From Tetrahymena thermophila SB210 (lineage: Eukaryota; Ciliophora; Oligohymenophorea; Hymenostomatida; Tetrahymenidae), in the NCBI RefSeq assembly GCF_000189635.1, contig NW_002476013.1, forward strand, positions 434,001 through 498,000: a DNA stretch of 64,000 bases, written 5' to 3'. Below, piece by piece: positions 24,364-36,966 of the stretch. Position 1 is the stretch's first letter. Every line of letters starts with the position of its first letter. The notes under the pieces are model-generated. The model saw only the letters and a list, made by a program, of their open reading frames with translations, was not told where the DNA came from and made no database searches. Both the position numbers and the translations under genes were made by a program.

Positions 24364-24996
24364 GGTGTTTAATGAATATATTTTACTTTATAATATTTAT
24401 AATTTTGTATTTTTATTAACTAAGTAATAAATAAGAACTTTTTGTTATTATAAAATTACAAAATACTTTAAAATAGTGCTAGGTAACAAACATTTCAGGT
24501 TATGTTTTGTATAACAATGATGTTAAATTAGAGATGTGAATCAAAAGCTTCTATTTTTTTAATTAAAACGAAAAAATAAATAAATCTTTTTTCGATATTA
24601 ATTTTTAATCAATTTCATCTAATAGATATTTTTGATATAATCTTTAATTTAAATATGAAATTAAAAGTATAGAAATATTAATTATTTTGTAAGTAAGTGT
24701 AAACTAAGTTATGAAAAATAATTAGGTTTAGGACCTAGTAATCTTTGAAAATAGGAAAATCAAATAAAAATTATATTATTTTATAAGTATAAAAACCAAA
24801 TTGAATTAATTTGCTTTTGTTTTATGTATACTCTAGATTTAATTAATTTTGAACATTATAAAATTATTATAAATTGAAAACAGGCAGACACTAATAATAT
24901 AAGAAAAGAATTATTTTTATTTTAAATTGATTTAGAGTTGTTAAAAAAATACTTTTATTTTCCTAATTAGATTTATTGAATTTAATTAAAATAATT
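24364..24996. other. AT-rich spacer between convergent genes
   Basis: Shared 3' region of the DUF547 and coiled-coil genes. No coding signal. Confidence 0.5.
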
Positions 24997-26081
24997 TCAT
25001 TATTATTATTCTTCTTCTTAATTTTCATAATCTTAATTATGTCTTTCTTCTCCTTCTTAATAATTATCTAAATCTTCCTTTTGTTGATTATTTTAATCAT
25101 CAAATTGTTATTCTACTCCAAATCCTTTTGATCTAAAATATTCTTCTTTAGCCTTTTTGATTTCATTTAATTTTTAAAAATAAAATAATATTAAAATTAT
25201 TAAATACTTTTTCTTCAATTTTAATATCTTATTCTGACTTTATTTCAGTAAGGAAGATATTTATTTATTTTATAGCCTTTATTTGTACTATGGATTCTTG
25301 TATAATTTCATTTAATGCTTATGCTATTTATGGGTATTCACTAAAGAAATCACTATGTTTTTCTATTACTTTTTCTATTAACTATGACGATTCGTTTATG
25401 TAGGTATTTACTTAATCTATGTCAATAGAAAGACCACTTTCTATATAGACTTTTTTTACCGAACCATTTAGAAATTCTTATAAATTAGAAGCGTATTCAC
25501 TAAATTCATCTAACTTGCTAAATATATCTTTGTAATTTTTATACTTAAAAATAGATATTTTTGAATGCTCTTCAAAATGTTAAAAATACTTCAATAGATA
25601 AAACTTCTTCTAGAGTATTAATTGCCCTTTCTCTTAAGATCTTTGTTTGAAGTTGTATGTTACTGTCAATAATATCTTTGAGTTACTGCAATCTGTCTGT
25701 AAATTCAATCTATTTTATTACATTTTTTATTTATCATTTTTTCTAAATTTAGAGAAATTTTTAATACTTCTAATTTATTTTGCTGCTTTTTCATTTTATC
25801 TTTCAAAGTCACATTTAAAAATTAGTACTAAAGTAAATAAGATCTATAATTTTCATACATTTTGAATTCTTGCTCATATCTTAATTTTTATTATTATTCT
25901 TCTTCGCCTAAGATATCATCTTCAGCTAATATTTAATTAAACTGTAATAATTCGCTCTAGACAATTTTGTCTTGTTAAAAAATATACTTTGCTATTTTTA
26001 AGAAAAACTATGTATTGCATTAGAAGCTGATTGGGGCCTTTAAATAGATTGCTTTTAAGTTTCTTTTTAGGTTTATTTCAT
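24997..26081 (-). CDS. coiled-coil protein with apparent homopolymer frameshifts
   Basis: I do not recognise the family. Exons run 26081-25768, 25709-25208 and 25152-24997 (introns 25710-25767 and 25153-25207). The N-terminus is KQTQKETQKQSIQRPQSASN. A Glu/Gln-rich helical stretch follows (LGEEEQQQKLRYEQEFKMYE; DRLQQLKDIIDSNIQLQTKI), then YKNYKDIFSKLDEFSEYASN and an acidic Gln-rich tail. The frame is broken twice. At 25977-25982 a six-base run needs one more base to join the N-terminus to DKIVQSELLQ. At 25582-25586 a five-base run needs one fewer to join LSIEVF to HFEEHSK. Both are A/T homopolymers, so assembly or base-calling error is the simplest explanation; real decay of the gene is the alternative. 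Splice phases otherwise agree. Confidence 0.6.
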
Positions 26082-27316
26082 TTTCTACTTTGAATTAAAA
26101 TCAATTACCTTTTAAATTTATTAAAATTTTTGAAAAATTTAGATTTAAAGCTATTAATTATTAAAATTGATATAATTCTAAAATCTAAAAAGCTTGTTTA
26201 CGAATCTTTTAAATAATATAGTTTAAAAAGAAAAATGATAAATTAATAAAAATGGTATTCATTCTCTGCAAAGAAAAATTTAAACAAAATACGATATTTA
26301 GCGACATACAAAGAGACTATTTATTTATAGCGAAGAATGCGATTCTATTGTTGAAAAATTTTATTAGTGTATGAATAGAAGAATTTAAGAAGTCTAAGAA
26401 AATAAATAATAATGTTTGATAATAAAAATTATAATGTTTAATTTTATATTTGTTTATAGCATTATTTTTTAAAATAACAAATAAAATTTTATAATATTTA
26501 AAAAAAATATATACAACTAGAGCTTGGCTCTAGTCTTCAAAAAATTTTAGATCTAAGCTCAAGTTTATAAAAAGTAAAATTTATCCATCACTGCTTTTAA
26601 TATCTTATTTAATTCTTCATTCTAATGATTTGAAAAGAAAAAAAATTAATTCTAAAAATCAAATAAAGTAGGCTAGCTAATCTTAATTTTAAAATGCTCA
26701 TAAGAAAGTAAGTAAATATTTTTTTATTTTGTAAAAGATTTATAAAATTTGTAGATTTTTTTAAAAATATTTGTTGTAAATTAGAAAATAATAATAAAAA
26801 TTCTATCAAGGATTGTAATTTTTAAAAATTTAGAAGTTCAAGAACCACTAAATGAAATCGTTTGGAGAAGAAAGATCAAAAATTTAGATGATAAATAATG
26901 GAAAAAAAAACGATTAAACACTTCCAAATTAATATTTTGATAAAAGAAATCATCTATATATATTTAATTGATTTTTTAATATGGTACAGACAGAATATCC
27001 TTCCTTTTTAATTTATTTTGAATTTCCAACTAAATATCCTACTCCCATAAAAAGGAATAATAATATAAGAATTTCAATTGTAATAAAAGTGAATTTCATT
27101 AAATAATATTTTAATTAAATTATTATTAAATTGCATTCATTTTCAAAATCTATCTCACATAATTATAAAAGAAATATTTTAATAAACAATTATTTTGAAT
27201 TAAAGGATTGATTACTAACTAAGTCTTTATTTTAAAAAGGTGGTTTTAGAAACTAGATAAAAAAAATCAAAATTAAAATACCAAATTGAAAAAAAAATCA
27301 TTTAAAATAGCTGAAA
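26082..27316. other. intergenic region with a weak CX9C-like mini-frame
   Basis: Mostly A/T. On the plus strand, 26315-26410 reads RLFIYSEECDSIVEKFYQCM, with Cys spaced as CX9C. It could be reached by splicing ATG 26251 (GT...AAAG), but no second Cys pair follows and I do not call a gene. A perfect hairpin lies at 26516-26534. Confidence 0.35.
26516..26534. repeat. perfect 8-bp hairpin
   Basis: ACTAGAGC, a TTG loop, then GCTCTAGT. It stands out because it is GC-rich relative to its surroundings. It lies between genes; function unknown. Confidence 0.7.
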
Positions 27317-27667
27317 ATGAATAATTTAAAATTGATTTCTATTTTAATAGCTACTACTGTAATAGCTTTTACCTCTCTCTATGCTCTATAAACAAATTTT
27401 TCAGTTAAATAAGAATCTTAACTAAATTTTGTGAGTTAAAATAGATGCTTTGATGGTGAATATGCATGCTATTCTAATAGTCAATGCTGCTCAGGGAAAT
27501 GCATCAAACCATCATCTGATTAACAAATGGCTACTTCATACTGCACTAAATATGAACGTCCTGCTTGTGGTCTTCCAAAGGAACAATGTAGCTCAAATGG
27601 ATAATGCTGCTCAAAAAATTGTGTTATCCCTCCTCCTATATATTCCATTAATCCTTATTGTGCATGA
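27317..27667 (+). CDS. small secreted cysteine-rich protein
   Basis: An intronless frame of 116 residues. The N-terminus (NNLKLISILIATTVIAFTSL) is a signal peptide, probably cleaved after YAL. Two similar Cys modules follow: CFDGEYACYSNSQCCSGKC and CGLPKEQCSSNGQCCSKNC, separated by a linker with one Cys and ended by PYCA. The C-x(n)-C-x(5)-CC-x(3)-C pattern resembles small disulfide-knot or colipase/Dickkopf-like folds; a specific function cannot be assigned. It is probably a secreted or granule-cargo protein. Several TAA codons read as Gln. The neighbours are far away on both sides. Confidence 0.82.
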
Positions 27668-29474
27668 GAACCATATAAAATAATAATTATTTTACTTATA
27701 ATAAATAATTTAATATATTTTATATAAGATTATATAAAATAATATATACTATATTATTAATTTATGTGATATTTGAAAGATTGAAATAAATTTTTTATTT
27801 ATGATTTGTAAGTGCAAAGAAAAATTTGTTAATACTGATAAAAATCAATGTTATTTTACTAAATAAATGAATCACACATAAAAAAAGTGGAAAAATAATT
27901 AATAAAAAATTAAAATACAAAATTTTCATAATTGAATTATTTTATATCATAATAACAATAATTTATTTTTCTAAATCATTTTTTTTAATTTGAAGAATTG
28001 ACCATAAATATAAATTCATTTTTTATTTTTAATAAAAACATTCTTAAATTAATTTTGAAGAATTGACGATTATGACAGTTTTTTTTATTTTAACGAAAAT
28101 TTTAATTTTAAATAAACTTGTTTAGTTTAATATATAAAATTAATTTTATTTAAAATTGTTAAAACTAACTGTAAAACCTTAACAAAATCTATAAAAATTC
28201 AATTATTTTTTCAAAATTATCATTTAATATTTAAAAAATTTAAAAATCTAAAAAAACTAATTAGATCTTTTAATTTATGTTACAAATTTCTTATTGCAAT
28301 AATTGACCTATTTTAGAAATAATTTGTTAAACATTTTAATTTTATCATAATCATGTTAAAATGATTATATTTATTATTAAAATGATTATAGGTAACTACC
28401 AATTTATTGATTATGATAAAATAATTCAATTAAACTTGTAATTAAATATTTTAGAACTATTTTTTTATTTTAAAAGAATATTTTTTAACAACTAAACTAA
28501 TTATTAATAAAAATAGCAAAGGTAAAGAAAGTAATGTTTTTTTATTCATTTTATTAATTTCAAATTATTTTTTTTTTGGAAAAAATTTACTTTTATGTTT
28601 ATTATTTTAGAAGAAATTGACTTTCATGATTATTCTATTTTTTTAATTGCTTTTAAAAATATGTCTTTAAAAAAAAACAAAACAAAACTATTTATTTATT
28701 TATTATTTATAAATATGTGTAAGTTAGAACTATTTTATATATTTATTATGAAATCAGAGTTTAATAAAAAAATAATATAAACAATTATTTTATTAAAATT
28801 CTTTGTTGCATCTAAAAATTTTTAATTTTAAATGACATAATTCTTAAATTCAAAATTAAATTTTTTTCTTAATGACTCTAAAAAACTCAATTCAAAAAAT
28901 TTATTATTGAAGTTTTAAATGATCAAATTTAGAAACATAATAAGAATGAAAATAAAATAAATTATTTAGCAATTTATTCAATTTAGCTTAATAAATATCT
29001 AACGTTCCACTTAATTTGAAAATACAAAACATAAAAAGGGATTTAAGTTCAAATTTATTTTTATTAGAGTAGTAAATTAAAGTGCGTAAAAATTATTCAT
29101 TTTAATTTCACAAATAAAATTATGAGGCGAGACTGGAAGATTAAAAATACATCACGATTCAAAAAGAAACATTTGGAAGTGTAAATTAAAAAGGTAAATC
29201 CATTCAAAATCAAATATTTTAAATACCACAATTAAATTAATTAAATTGGCTTGTACAAATATAATAAAATATTCAAATTTATTAATTAAAAGTAAAAAAT
29301 TACATTAATATCAATCAAGCTATGTGTGAAAAAGATTACTCAATATCATCGCAAAAGATATCTTTCTCAAATTTATCAGAAAAATCTAAAAAATCTTATA
29401 TTGATTTAATATTATTAAAATTTTAATTTTTCTAAAATTTTTAAGCTTAAATAGACTTTAATAATTATTGAATA
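27668..29474. other. long AT-rich intergenic region
   Basis: 1.8 kb of near-pure A/T. The phrase GAAGAATTGAC occurs at about 27992 and 28061 with similar T-rich flanks, and TTAAAATGATTATA recurs near 28365 and 28390, so small tandem duplications may be present. The plus-strand ORF at 28595-28780 has no protein-like composition. Confidence 0.5.
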
Positions 29475-30355
29475 ATGGAGTTATTTTAGCAAGCAGTTAA
29501 AGCACTAGAGCCATACAAGTACGAAAATGACTGGTCAAAAACTTTCCGTTATTACAACGATATGTTTTGGTACACTTATTCACTAGCAGGATTAGTAATT
29601 CCTTATTCTAGTTTTTTTTCTGGCTTTCTAAAAATTATAATGACAATCGAATGCTTTTTTATGTTAATTAATCAATAAATCTATAAAAAATGTATTTAAA
29701 AAGGTACCTCTATTGGTGATATCTCTTTATAGGTTCTTTAACCCACTTTAAAACGAGAAATCATTGCAAGATTAACCAAACTTTAAGAAAACAAAAGGAT
29801 ATTTCTTAGTGAAATCTCTCACATTCTACGCATTTTACTACTATATTTTAGATATTATTATTACAGCTGTTGATGGAAGCTATACAAATGTCTGTAGATT
29901 TGCATTCCTTAGTCATCATATCCCTTCTATTCCCCTCCTCTATTACATTAACTGTCTCAATTATATGCCTTGGTGGACAATTATTGTAGCAGGTAATTTA
30001 TTGATTTTGTTTTTTTTGGATTAAAATAATAATGAAGCTTTAAAATTTTAAAGATAATTTAGAAATTCGAAAATAAATAGCAGCAAATGAAATAAATAAT
30101 TTAAAAAATCAGTAATTTAATTATTTTATATTATTAAAAGCATGGCATGCTCTTTTGATAGCATTCCCAGATATCTAGCTGTTGAATTACCCTTACCTTG
30201 CTATTATTTTTTACTTCCATTACATGATTTTCTACAAAGAACCCTACTGCACTATAGGCGTCTTTAAGAGTATTTAAAAGGTCTTCCCTTTCATGTATGT
30301 CGCCTTAATTATAATATGGTGGACTGATTGCAAAAATCTTCTTCCATTCATATGA
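29475..30355 (+). CDS. multi-pass membrane protein, unknown family, one frame break
   Basis: I do not recognise the family. Exons 29475-29992 and 30142-30355 join in phase. The N-terminus MELFQQAVKALEPYKYENDW is followed by about six hydrophobic segments, for example YSLAGLVIPYSSFFSGF, ILDIIITAVDG, IPLLYYINCLNYMPWWTIIV, LNYPYLAIIFYFHYMIFY and FPFMYVALIIIWW. His/Trp-rich loops (SHHIPS, AWHALLIAFPD) lie between them. To run from the first segment to KTKGYFLVKSLTF the six-A run at 29685-29690 must lose one base. Otherwise a very short intron (GTACCT...TATAG) would be needed and its phase does not fit. A draft-assembly indel is likely. It is probably an integral membrane protein; I cannot tell which membrane. 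Confidence 0.6.
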
Positions 30356-31212
30356 ATAAATAAAAATGAAACTAATCAATTTATTTATCTCTCTATCTCT
30401 CTATGAAATTCTTGCAAATATCTAAATATTATAAATAGTTAAAATTTGATTGCTCACAATATTAATGTGAATAATTTTAGTATAAATTAATATTTAAATA
30501 TCATACTTACATTCTATATTTTAGCATTATAGATGAATTTTTTATCATTATCTAACAATTTATTTTTTAACCACAAAGTATTTTATGTGTTTGTTTCTTA
30601 TGAATATTTAATATCTCAAATTTACATTTGATTATTTATCATTTATTTTTTTTAAATTATAAATATTCTATTTTCAGCCTATTTAGTTACTTATTTTCAT
30701 TATAAGATGCTTTAAATATGCAAAATATTTATTATCAACTCAATATTTAAAATTTAAGAAGCAAAAAATATCATTTTAGTTTTCACTTTCAAAAATTTTA
30801 AGCTGTAAAAATTCTATCTGATAAATTCTTCATATTGGCGCTTTTTTATAATAAAAAACTTTTTAAATTTATTTAATAATATCTTTTATTTGATCTACAT
30901 GATCAATTGATCTTAAAATTATGAAAAATATTGATCGAAAAACATAATTATTGATTTAAAATTTAGATTTTTTTTCCTTATAATATGTTAATTATTAAAG
31001 TACTCTCACTAAAAATGAAGGCTAACTGAAATTCTCATGCTCATAAATAATAATTAGCAAAGCTCGAATTTATTTTTATTATATTAAAAAAATACACTTT
31101 ACTTCTTCTTACACTAATTAAATAATTTATATTGTATGCAGTCAAGATATCAATATAAAATTTTCATAATTAATAAATAAATAAAAGATTCGAAATTTGA
31201 TAAAAATAAAAA
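30356..31212. other. AT-rich intergenic region
   Basis: Spacer before the LRR gene. TCTCTCTATCTCTCTATG microsatellite near 30385. No coding signal. Confidence 0.5.
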
Positions 31213-34200
31213 ATGTATAGATACATAGACAATATTGAAAGTTTGGAAAATAAGCTTTCTGCTTCCAATATTTCAAGCCTTGAGATGAAATTAAAGTAAT
31301 AAAAGCAAATTTCTTATACAATTTAATAATAGGAATTTAGAAATATAAGATTTAGAAATTAAAAAGTTAAAAATATAAAAAAAGATAAAGCATGAAATCC
31401 GATAAATGTACCATTTAGCTAAATCAGTTTTTTTACTTTTTTTTACATTTTAAGTTTCAATTTTAGTTATAAATATTTTAATAAAAAAGTTCACCTTTAA
31501 ATGAGGAATTATTTTCTTTAGTTTGTTCTGCTATAAGAAAATAATCAAATATCTCAAACTTGAAACTACTCTTTAAGTAATTATAATAAATGTGAAGTAT
31601 TATATAAAATACTTGCATCAATCATTTTAATACTTAAAAATATTTATTAAAAAATTGTAAAATCATAATATTTTATTGTGTTTTTAATTTTTTATTGAAT
31701 TAATGTACATATAATATACTTGCCTAATTTTAACATTAAAATTTAATAAATACATTATAAGTTGGTCTAATTAAATTAATGATGAAAATATATCTCTTTT
31801 CAGTTCTGCTTTGGAAGCATCTTCTTCACTTTAGTCTTTTATTATTAAATTAAAGTAAAATATAATAATATCTCATATTTATTAACCATTTAAATTAATT
31901 TTCTATAAAAAATTATTATTTTTCCTAATTTCTATTACATAAATAATTTTTTTAAAATTATAAAAAGCTAAAGACCTTCAAATTAAATTCTTACATCTCA
32001 AGGAATATCTAAATTAATGTCTTCATTAGCTAATTGTACTAATCTTTCAATTATCAAACTAAATTTGGAGTAATTAATTAATTAAATATATTTTTTTGAT
32101 TTAGATTAAAGATTTTTTGAATTAATTTTTAATACCTTATCCTCTTTTATTATTACCTATCAGTTATTTTTTAGTAATAATTCATTTTAATAGTCTTATT
32201 AAAATAATAAAATAAAATTGAAAATTTTCAATCTCCTTCATAAATTAGAAAATTTACATTATTAAATTTATTATTAAAAGATCAATTTAAATTGGAGCTT
32301 AAGGTTTTTAAGCTCTATGTTCTGTATTATCTAATTTTGAGAAACTCTATAATTTGTCACTTAATTTAAAGTAAATTATATTTATTATTTCATATAAAAA
32401 ACTTAAAGTATATAAAGATTATGACAAACATATTACTTTTATAAAGTTTAATATATTAATAAATTTTAAGAAATTGTGTTTATAAACCTAAAAAGTTATA
32501 TAAAAATTGATTCTGAAAGTGTATCTGACTTATGGTCTGATTTAGCAAAATGCATTAATATCTAAACTTTAGAATTACATTTAAGGTAAATATATTTTTA
32601 TTATTTCATTCAATTATTTATTTAATATTCTTGAGTAAAAGTGCAAATAATCCTCGAAAATAATAAAATATTAAATTGAATAATTTTATTTTATTTAAAT
32701 CTTTAATGTTTATTTTAATAATTTTATTATTCAAATTGCTTTAAAAATTTTATAAATAAGTAATAATAATCTTGAAATTTAAGATGCAAAAAGTTTAGGG
32801 TCTGCTTTAGTTAATTTAGTTTAACTCTCGAATTTATCAGTTGAAATCATGTAATTAGTATATTTTAAAAATTAAAAAAACTATTTGATTGACTTAATAG
32901 AAAACTTCTTGGAAAAAAAATAAAAATTACAAATAATTTTTTAAAAGATTTTATCTTTATTATAAACTTTATTACTAATTAAATTTTGTTAAAATAAGAT
33001 TAATTAAATAGAAAAATTTTATTTAAAATAAAGGAGTAATAATATTGGCGATGAAGGCGTATCAGGATTGTTCCTTAATTTAGAAAAATGCTCTAAAATC
33101 TAAAAGTTATCATTATCGCTTTGGTAATAATAGCTTAGTTTAATTTCATATTATCAATATAATATTATTAAATTATATTAATTGATAGCAATAATTAAGT
33201 TGGAGCTAAGGGAGCAATAGCTATAGGTACTTCTTTAGGAAACTGTATTAATTTAACTGATTTAACTCTAAGTTTTCGGTAAATTTTTTCATTTATTATC
33301 TACCTTTGAAAAATTCATACAATGTGAACCCTCATTAAAACAGAATTAAAAAACATTTTTCATAAATAACTTGTTAGTTTTTGTAGTTCTTAAAACTCAT
33401 TTAACAATTAAATTTTAAAATAAGAAAATTAATGAAGAATACAATTAAATATAAAATTATTTGAAATAAAAGTTTATTTTGATTTTTAAAGAAATTGAAT
33501 TAAATGATCTGATGATATGTGAAATAATAATATATTATTTAAATCTAATTCACTTCTTTTTATTTTAAAATTTATTTTTATCAAAACTCAAGCAATTATA
33601 TATCTATTTTATTAAAAGTGAAGATAAAATTAGTGATGACACTCTACTTGGTTTAATTAATGCCTTAAAAAATAAAACTAAACTCTCAAATTTAAATTTG
33701 AATCTTGAAAAGTAAATTGCTAATTTTTATTTATATTTAATTAATTACTTTAAATTTTATATTTGTCGAGTAAAATTTATTTATTTAAACCTACTTTATT
33801 ATTTATTATAATTCATATTTACAAATTATTTTTCAAAAATAGAGTTGGAGCTGCGTGTGTAAAAAATTTACGTGATTACTTATCAACTTGCACAAATTTA
33901 TCTACTTTGTAACTTGATATACGGTAAATAAAAGCATCTTATAATTTAGTTTTCTAACTTTCTTTTGAAAATTAATTTATTTAAAATATTTTTAAAAATA
34001 ACATTTTTTAATTAAATTTATTTGTTGCTTTCTACCTTATTTTTATTTTTTGGTTGAGATAAAAAATAATTCTAATTTTTTATTAAACTTTTGGTACTTA
34101 CTTACTAACTTACTTACTTCCTTACTGATTTATCATCAATTAATAATCTTCATATCTTTATTTTATCAACAGATTTACTGAAAATGGATCATTTAATGCT

Positions 34201-36240
34201 GCTAATTTAATTTCAGGTCTAGAAAGCTTAAATAATTTAGAGACTTTAAATATTGATTTTATGTAAAAATAGATTAATTTAAAATAAAATATTTAAAGGA
34301 GAGTTAATTTAAACTCATGTTTTTATTAAAAGCCAGATTTTCATAATAAATTTAATGTTGCTTTTACATTTACAAAAAGATAAATTTTTATTATAATAAT
34401 TATTAAAAAGGTACGAGAAAGGATAAAAAGGGGCATCTAATTTAGGTACTGCTTTAGCAAATTGCACTTCTTAACTAAATGTTCTAAAGCTCAATCTTGG
34501 GTAAAAGCTATTATTTTAATTCTTTTTATAATTATTTAATAAAGTTTGGAATGAATTTGAATATATTTGATACCTTTAAATCAAAAATTAAATTAAAAAA
34601 TTTATACAATATTTGATAGATTTACACTGTTAAATTTCATTAATGACCAACCACTTTTTTTAAAATAAAATTTAATTTTATTTAATTTGGAATTAGTTTA
34701 ATTTTAATATCTTATTTATAATGTGCATGTAGAAAGATATATATTTCAAGGTTTTAAACTAAAGTAAACAACATATAATAGCTAATATAAAATTTAAAAC
34801 AACTTTTTCAAAAAATAATAAATAAAGTATGCTTTCTAATTTCACACTTTCGTTTTAATTTAAATTTTAACTTTAGTGCAATTTAATCAACATTGTTTCA
34901 ATTATAATCAAATATATTTTTATTAAAAAATATAATTATAATCAAAACTTATAACTTAAATCCATATATTTCTATTATTAACTAAATACCAAAACCTACA
35001 AATTGGCTCTCCACCCACCTACCACACTATTAATTTTGAATGCAAAAAAAAAATATTTATTGTTAAAACTAAGTTAATAAGATAAATAATTCAAAGATTA
35101 GATAGCAAAAATTTACTTTTTATGTTAGTAATTTAATTTTTAAAATGGTTAAAAAAATCATTCTTTAGATTTAATTAGATTTTTAATTATTTTTATTCTT
35201 TTCACGATAAAATTATAAAATAATAGAGGAAACGAATATGCTGCATCAGGTTTAACATTTTTAGTTCCTGGCCTTGCTAATTGCTCTAAATTATAAAATT
35301 TAGAATTATCATTAAAGTATTTCTTTTTTATTTTATTTAAATGAATCTCTGAATCGCTTATTTGGCATCTTGAGGTTAAAATGATTATGTATAAAACAAA
35401 AGATCTTTGAAACAGACTTACTATTTTTTTTTTTTTTTTCTTAAAATTTTTTAAAACAATCTCAATCAAATAAGTTAAAATTATTTCCTTAATTTTCTTT
35501 TAGGGTAAACCAAATTGGAGGTACTACAAGTATATGCTCTGCTTTATAAAACTGCATAAATCTGAAAAATTTGATATTAGAATTAGAGTAAATTTTTTTT
35601 TGTATTGAAAATTTTTTTTTTATTTACTTGTTTATTTATTTAAAAAATATTTTGATTATTTGCTTTATTTATAATAGCTAAAACAAGATTGGAGATGTAG
35701 GCTTATCACGTTTGGGTCCTTCTCTCTCTAAGTGTGTTTATCTATAAACTTTGATTTTGAATTTAAGGTAAAGCACTAACTTTATTTAGTTTCAATGTGT
35801 TATTACTTTATTTATTTTTTAGTAGCTATTTCGATTTGAATAAATATTAAATTTTAACATATCATTTATTTTATTTATTTATTTTTTATAAAAAGTGAGA
35901 ATTAAATAGGAGATAAAGGCCTCAAAACTTTAGTTTAAGACGTTTCTAAATTCTAAAATTTGACATATTTGATTATTCTTTTATGGTAAATACCACATTT
36001 TTATTTTTATTTATTTAAAATTATTTGAATATCAAAATATCTCATAAATAGATTTATTATTTTTTATCATTTAAATTAATATAAACATATTTTAAAGATT
36101 AATTTCAAATATAGATTTATTATTTATTTATTAAAAGTAATTGTTTAGTTGGAAATCAAAAGATAATAAAAATGTGTGATTAGAAGATTTTAAAAATGAA
36201 GAAACTAGTCTGTGGATATATTGCATACGATTATGATTGA
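31213..36240 (+). CDS. leucine-rich-repeat protein, one 30-residue repeat per exon
   Basis: Nineteen exons: 31213-31295, 31333-31407, 31490-31576, 31762-31854, 31968-32069, 32281-32370, 32496-32585, 32761-32850, 33034-33123, 33189-33278, 33619-33711, 33843-33923, 34173-34262, 34411-34500, 35227-35316, 35504-35587, 35678-35767, 35896-35985, 36138-36240. Every junction is phase 2, giving 566 residues. The first two exons encode a charged coiled coil (IQDLEIKKLKIQKKI). Sixteen exons then each carry one RNI-like LRR of the type N-x-I-G-D-x-G-x-L-x-x-L-x-x-C-x-L-x-x-L-x-L, for example NIGDEGVSGLFLNLEKC and VGAKGAIAIGTSLGNC. A final exon ends MKKLVCGYIAYDYD. Such proteins act as binding scaffolds; the ligand is unknown. 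No signal peptide or TM segment. The 726-nt intron before 35227 is the longest. Confidence 0.88.
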
Positions 36241-36966
36241 AATTAGTTAAAATTTTATACTTTATGGTTCATAGTTAGTAAAATAATATTAATTACAGAA
36301 TCAAATCAATAATTAAAATAAGGGTTGTATAAAATTTATATTTAAGTCATTTTATTTTCATATTGCATAAAAAAATTAAAAAATTATTTTGTTCTACCTA
36401 AGCTTATTAATAAGAAAATTTATTTCAAAAAAATAAAAATTTTATAAAAAAACAAACATACTTTAGTATATTTTTATTAATAATTATTTAATATTTTATT
36501 TAAAATAAGTTCACTATTTAATATTAATGAATTAGCCACAAATAAAAAAGAGTTCGTTTTACTTGAATTAGCATATAGTTTAATTAATACTATTAATAAA
36601 ATAGTTTAATTAACTTTTAATTTACAATTTATATAAATTTAATCATTTCTCTTTTTAAAATTCTTATATTTAATATTGAAATGTCCATGAACATTAATAT
36701 AAAAAGTTTGCTTTTTGGAATAGCTAAAAGCTATTACCTTTACTATTGAAAGGTATGTGTTAAAAATCAAAACACTAATTAGTTTTTAAGAAAATCATAA
36801 AGAAAAAAATTTATTTGAAGGATAAATTAATTTAAAAGACATAATATGACTAAAAAATAGAATCTTTTATTAATTGCTTTTTATTTAAAATAAAAATGTT
36901 AATTTGTACTATTCATTATCATAGAGATACTTAATTCCATATTTATTAATAAATTATTTGATATGT
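36241..36966. other. AT-rich spacer between convergent genes
   Basis: 3' spacer of the LRR gene. No coding frame that I trust, although exons of the next minus-strand gene could extend into it. Confidence 0.45.

Noticed and set aside
35158-35469. 103-residue minus-strand ORF
   Set aside because: Antisense to an LRR exon and its introns; composition is background and it overlaps a well supported coding exon.
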